DNA from: Methylobacterium radiodurans
GTDB lineage: Bacteria; Pseudomonadota; Alphaproteobacteria; Rhizobiales; Beijerinckiaceae
Length of the DNA: 64,000 bases
Direction of reading: 5' to 3'
NCBI RefSeq assembly: GCF_003173735.1
Contig: NZ_CP029551.1
Coordinates: forward strand, 124,001 to 188,000
In this document: piece after piece, positions 62,444-64,000 of the stretch
Numbering within the stretch: the first letter of the stretch is position 1
How the letters are laid out: every line of letters begins with the position of its first letter
Notes under the pieces: generated by a model
Told to the model about the DNA's origin: nothing
The model's input: the letters and a program-made list of their open reading frames with translations, nothing else
Databases searched by the model: none
Made by a program: the position numbers and the translations under genes

Positions 62444-62798
62444 GACAGTTCTCCCCGTTCATGACGGGGCGCCTCCTCCAACGGCCGTTTCTCGTCTGCA
62501 GTATTGCCGCCTCAAGGTTCGCTGGCAAGCCGTGTGCCAACCGGGGTGTCGCGCCCCTCCTTGCGCGTACGCCCTCCGCAGCGGGAGAGGACGCGCGCGG
62601 CGGGTCGGCAGGCTCACCTCCATCCCCGTGCGAGCCCGCACCGGCCGATGCCCGCCGCGCTTGCGGAGCGGCGCCGGCGGAGCATTATGAACATCGTTCA
62701 CGACAGAGATCCGCCCGTCCGGCGACAGCGCCGAACCGGACCGGATTTGACGCCGCCGCGCGCCCTGGTCCAACCATGGCGCAGACCGGGAGACCACC
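62444..62798. other. Intergenic region upstream of the MFS transporter
   Basis: No gene is visible in 355 bp. It includes a 13-bp inverted repeat TGAAC-atc-GTTCA at 62688-62700, about 100 bp before the MFS start, a possible operator. Confidence 0.4.
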
Positions 62799-64000
62799 AT
62801 GTTCCGTGCGTTGATGACCGCGCGGCGCTTCGCGCCGCTGTTCTGGTGCCAGTTTTTCTCGGCCTTCAACGATAACTTCCTGAAGAACGCGCTCGCCTTC
62901 CTGATCCTGTTCAAGGTCAACGAGACCGCCGGCGGCAACGCGGGCGTATTGGTCACGCTGGCGAGCGCGGTGTTCATCGGCCCGTTCTTCATCCTCTCCG
63001 GTCTCGGCGGCCAACTCGCCGACCGCTACGACAAGGCGCTGATGGCCCGGCGGCTGAAATTCGCCGAGATCTTCGCCGCGGGCGCCGCGGCGCTCGGCTT
63101 CGTGCTGCACTCGGTGCCGATCCTGTTCGTGGCGCTCGGCCTGTTCGGCGTGATCGCGGCCCTGTTCGGCCCGATCAAGTACGGCATCCTGCCCGATCAC
63201 CTCCGCCGCGCCGAGCTGCCCGCCGGCAACGCGCTCGTCGAGGGCGCGACCTTCCTGGCGATCCTGCTCGGCACCATGACGGCAGGGCTCGCCAGCGCCA
63301 TGGGCGGCACCGGCCTCGCCTTCGCGGGCCTGATCATGATCTTCGCCGTGCTGTGCTGGCTCTCGGCCCGGATGATCCCCAGGACCGGCGAGGGCGCGCC
63401 CGACCTCGCGATCGACCGCAACGTGCTGCGCTCGACGGCCGAGCTCCTGCGCGACATCTGGGGCGACACCCGCCTGTGGCGGGGCTCCGTCATTGTGAGC
63501 TGGTTCTGGCTCGTCGGCGTCGTGGTGCTCTCCCTGCTGCCGGTGCTAGTCAAGGAGCGCTTCCACGGCACCGAGACCGTCGTCACGCTGCTGCTGGCCC
63601 TATTCTCGATCGGGATCGCGCTGGGTTCGGGGCTGGCCTCCTGGCTCGCCAGCGGGCGCATCGTGCTCCTGCCGACGCCGGTCGGCGCGGTGCTGATGGG
63701 CCTGTTCGGTCTCGACCTCGCCTGGACCGTCGCGCACCTGCCCCCGCCCTCGGGCGCTCCGCTCGACGCCCTCGGTTTCCTCGGCACGGCCGAGGGCCTG
63801 CGCGCGGCGATCGACTTCGTGGGCCTCGCGGTGGCGGGCGGGCTCTACATCGTGCCGCCCTTCGCGGCAGTGCAGGCCTGGACCGACAAGGCGAAGCGCG
63901 CCCGGGTGATCGGCGCCGTCAACGTGCTCACCGCCGCCTTCATGGTGGCGGGCACCCTGGCGCTCGCCGCGCTCCAGGGCGCTGGCGTCTCGATCGCCAG
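62799..64000 (+). CDS. LplT-like MFS transporter, partial (runs off the window)
   Basis: The first 400 codons of a membrane protein that continues beyond the window. It begins MFRALMTARRFAPLFWCQFF and SAFNDNFLKNALAFLILF, the conserved start of the lysophospholipid transporter LplT and of the MFS half of fused acyl-ACP-synthetase/acyltransferase (Aas-type) proteins. GPIKYGILPDHLRRAELPAGNALVEG is also diagnostic. About ten to eleven hydrophobic helices are visible. Whether the 3' part encodes only the transporter or a fused PlsC-type acyltransferase plus AMP-ligase cannot be seen. GGGAG (62788-62792) lies six bases before the ATG. Confidence 0.88.
   Translation, partial: MFRALMTARRFAPLFWCQFFSAFNDNFLKNALAFLILFKVNETAGGNAGVLVTLASAVFIGPFFILSGLGGQLADRYDKALMARRLKFAEIFAAGAAALGFVLHSVPILFVALGLFGVIAALFGPIKYGILPDHLRRAELPAGNALVEGATFLAILLGTMTAGLASAMGGTGLAFAGLIMIFAVLCWLSARMIPRTGEGAPDLAIDRNVLRSTAELLRDIWGDTRLWRGSVIVSWFWLVGVVVLSLLPVLVKERFHGTETVVTLLLALFSIGIALGSGLASWLASGRIVLLPTPVGAVLMGLFGLDLAWTVAHLPPPSGAPLDALGFLGTAEGLRAAIDFVGLAVAGGLYIVPPFAAVQAWTDKAKRARVIGAVNVLTAAFMVAGTLALAALQGAGVSIA

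Overview
The window is GC-rich (roughly 70% by eye) chromosomal DNA. It carries a MucR/Ros-type regulator, a BcsS-like protein, a fused LivM-LivG branched-chain transporter and codon use strongly biased to G/C in third positions. This fits an alphaproteobacterium of the Hyphomicrobiales, most likely Methylobacterium/Methylorubrum. The taxon is inferred from family content and composition; there is no rRNA or marker gene to prove it. About 55 genes are supported, including several too small for routine calling.

Layout. 1-12.4 kb: mixed housekeeping and accessory genes (BcsS-like protein, pirin, CPA2 antiporter, large hybrid histidine kinase, YncE-like propeller, AlkA-type glycosylase, small secreted proteins, MucR homologue without zinc ligands). 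13.0-16.7 kb: a HlyB/HlyD type I secretion pair with no substrate beside it. 17.3-34.8 kb: a surface-polysaccharide cluster, almost all on the minus strand. It combines the CDP-3,6-dideoxyhexose route (rfbF, rfbG, rfbH, a 3,5-epimerase) with the GDP-D-glycero-D-manno-heptose route (gmhA, hddA and a fused guanylyltransferase/phosphatase). It also has several SDR enzymes, two glycosyltransferases, an FkbM methyltransferase, an O-acetyltransferase, a UDP-xylose-synthase-like enzyme and an ABC-2 export permease without its ATPase. 35.2-40.3 kb: a complete branched-chain amino acid type ABC transporter.

40.4-45.4 kb holds the most interesting locus. It is a minus-strand operon with two tiny cysteine-containing precursor peptides (38 and 39 aa) that share an identical double-glycine leader. 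They are followed by an LpxL/HtrB-like acyltransferase homologue whose HX4D motif is altered, a HlyD/CvaA-like adaptor, and an ABC transporter with an intact C39 peptidase triad (Cys26, His100, Asp116). It looks like a microcin-type or signalling-peptide production and export system. The transporter type and leader type are known; I do not recognise the peptide family or the acyltransferase partner. Each peptide gene is followed by a perfect hairpin, and the operon is preceded by a less GC-rich region with three inverted repeats.

45.5-64 kb: an ABC-F ATPase, bifunctional PutA, a small M15-type peptidase, an MFS transporter gene broken by an exact 8-bp tandem duplication, an acetylpolyamine-deacetylase-like enzyme, a TolC-family protein (possible outer-membrane partner for either secretion system), SDR, GST and esterase genes, a 3-methyladenine glycosylase of the AAG fold, a run of small uncharacterised ORFs, and the start of an LplT-like MFS protein cut by the window edge. 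Decayed IS fragments lie near 1.1 kb and 17.0 kb, and short tandem duplications recur at gene ends.
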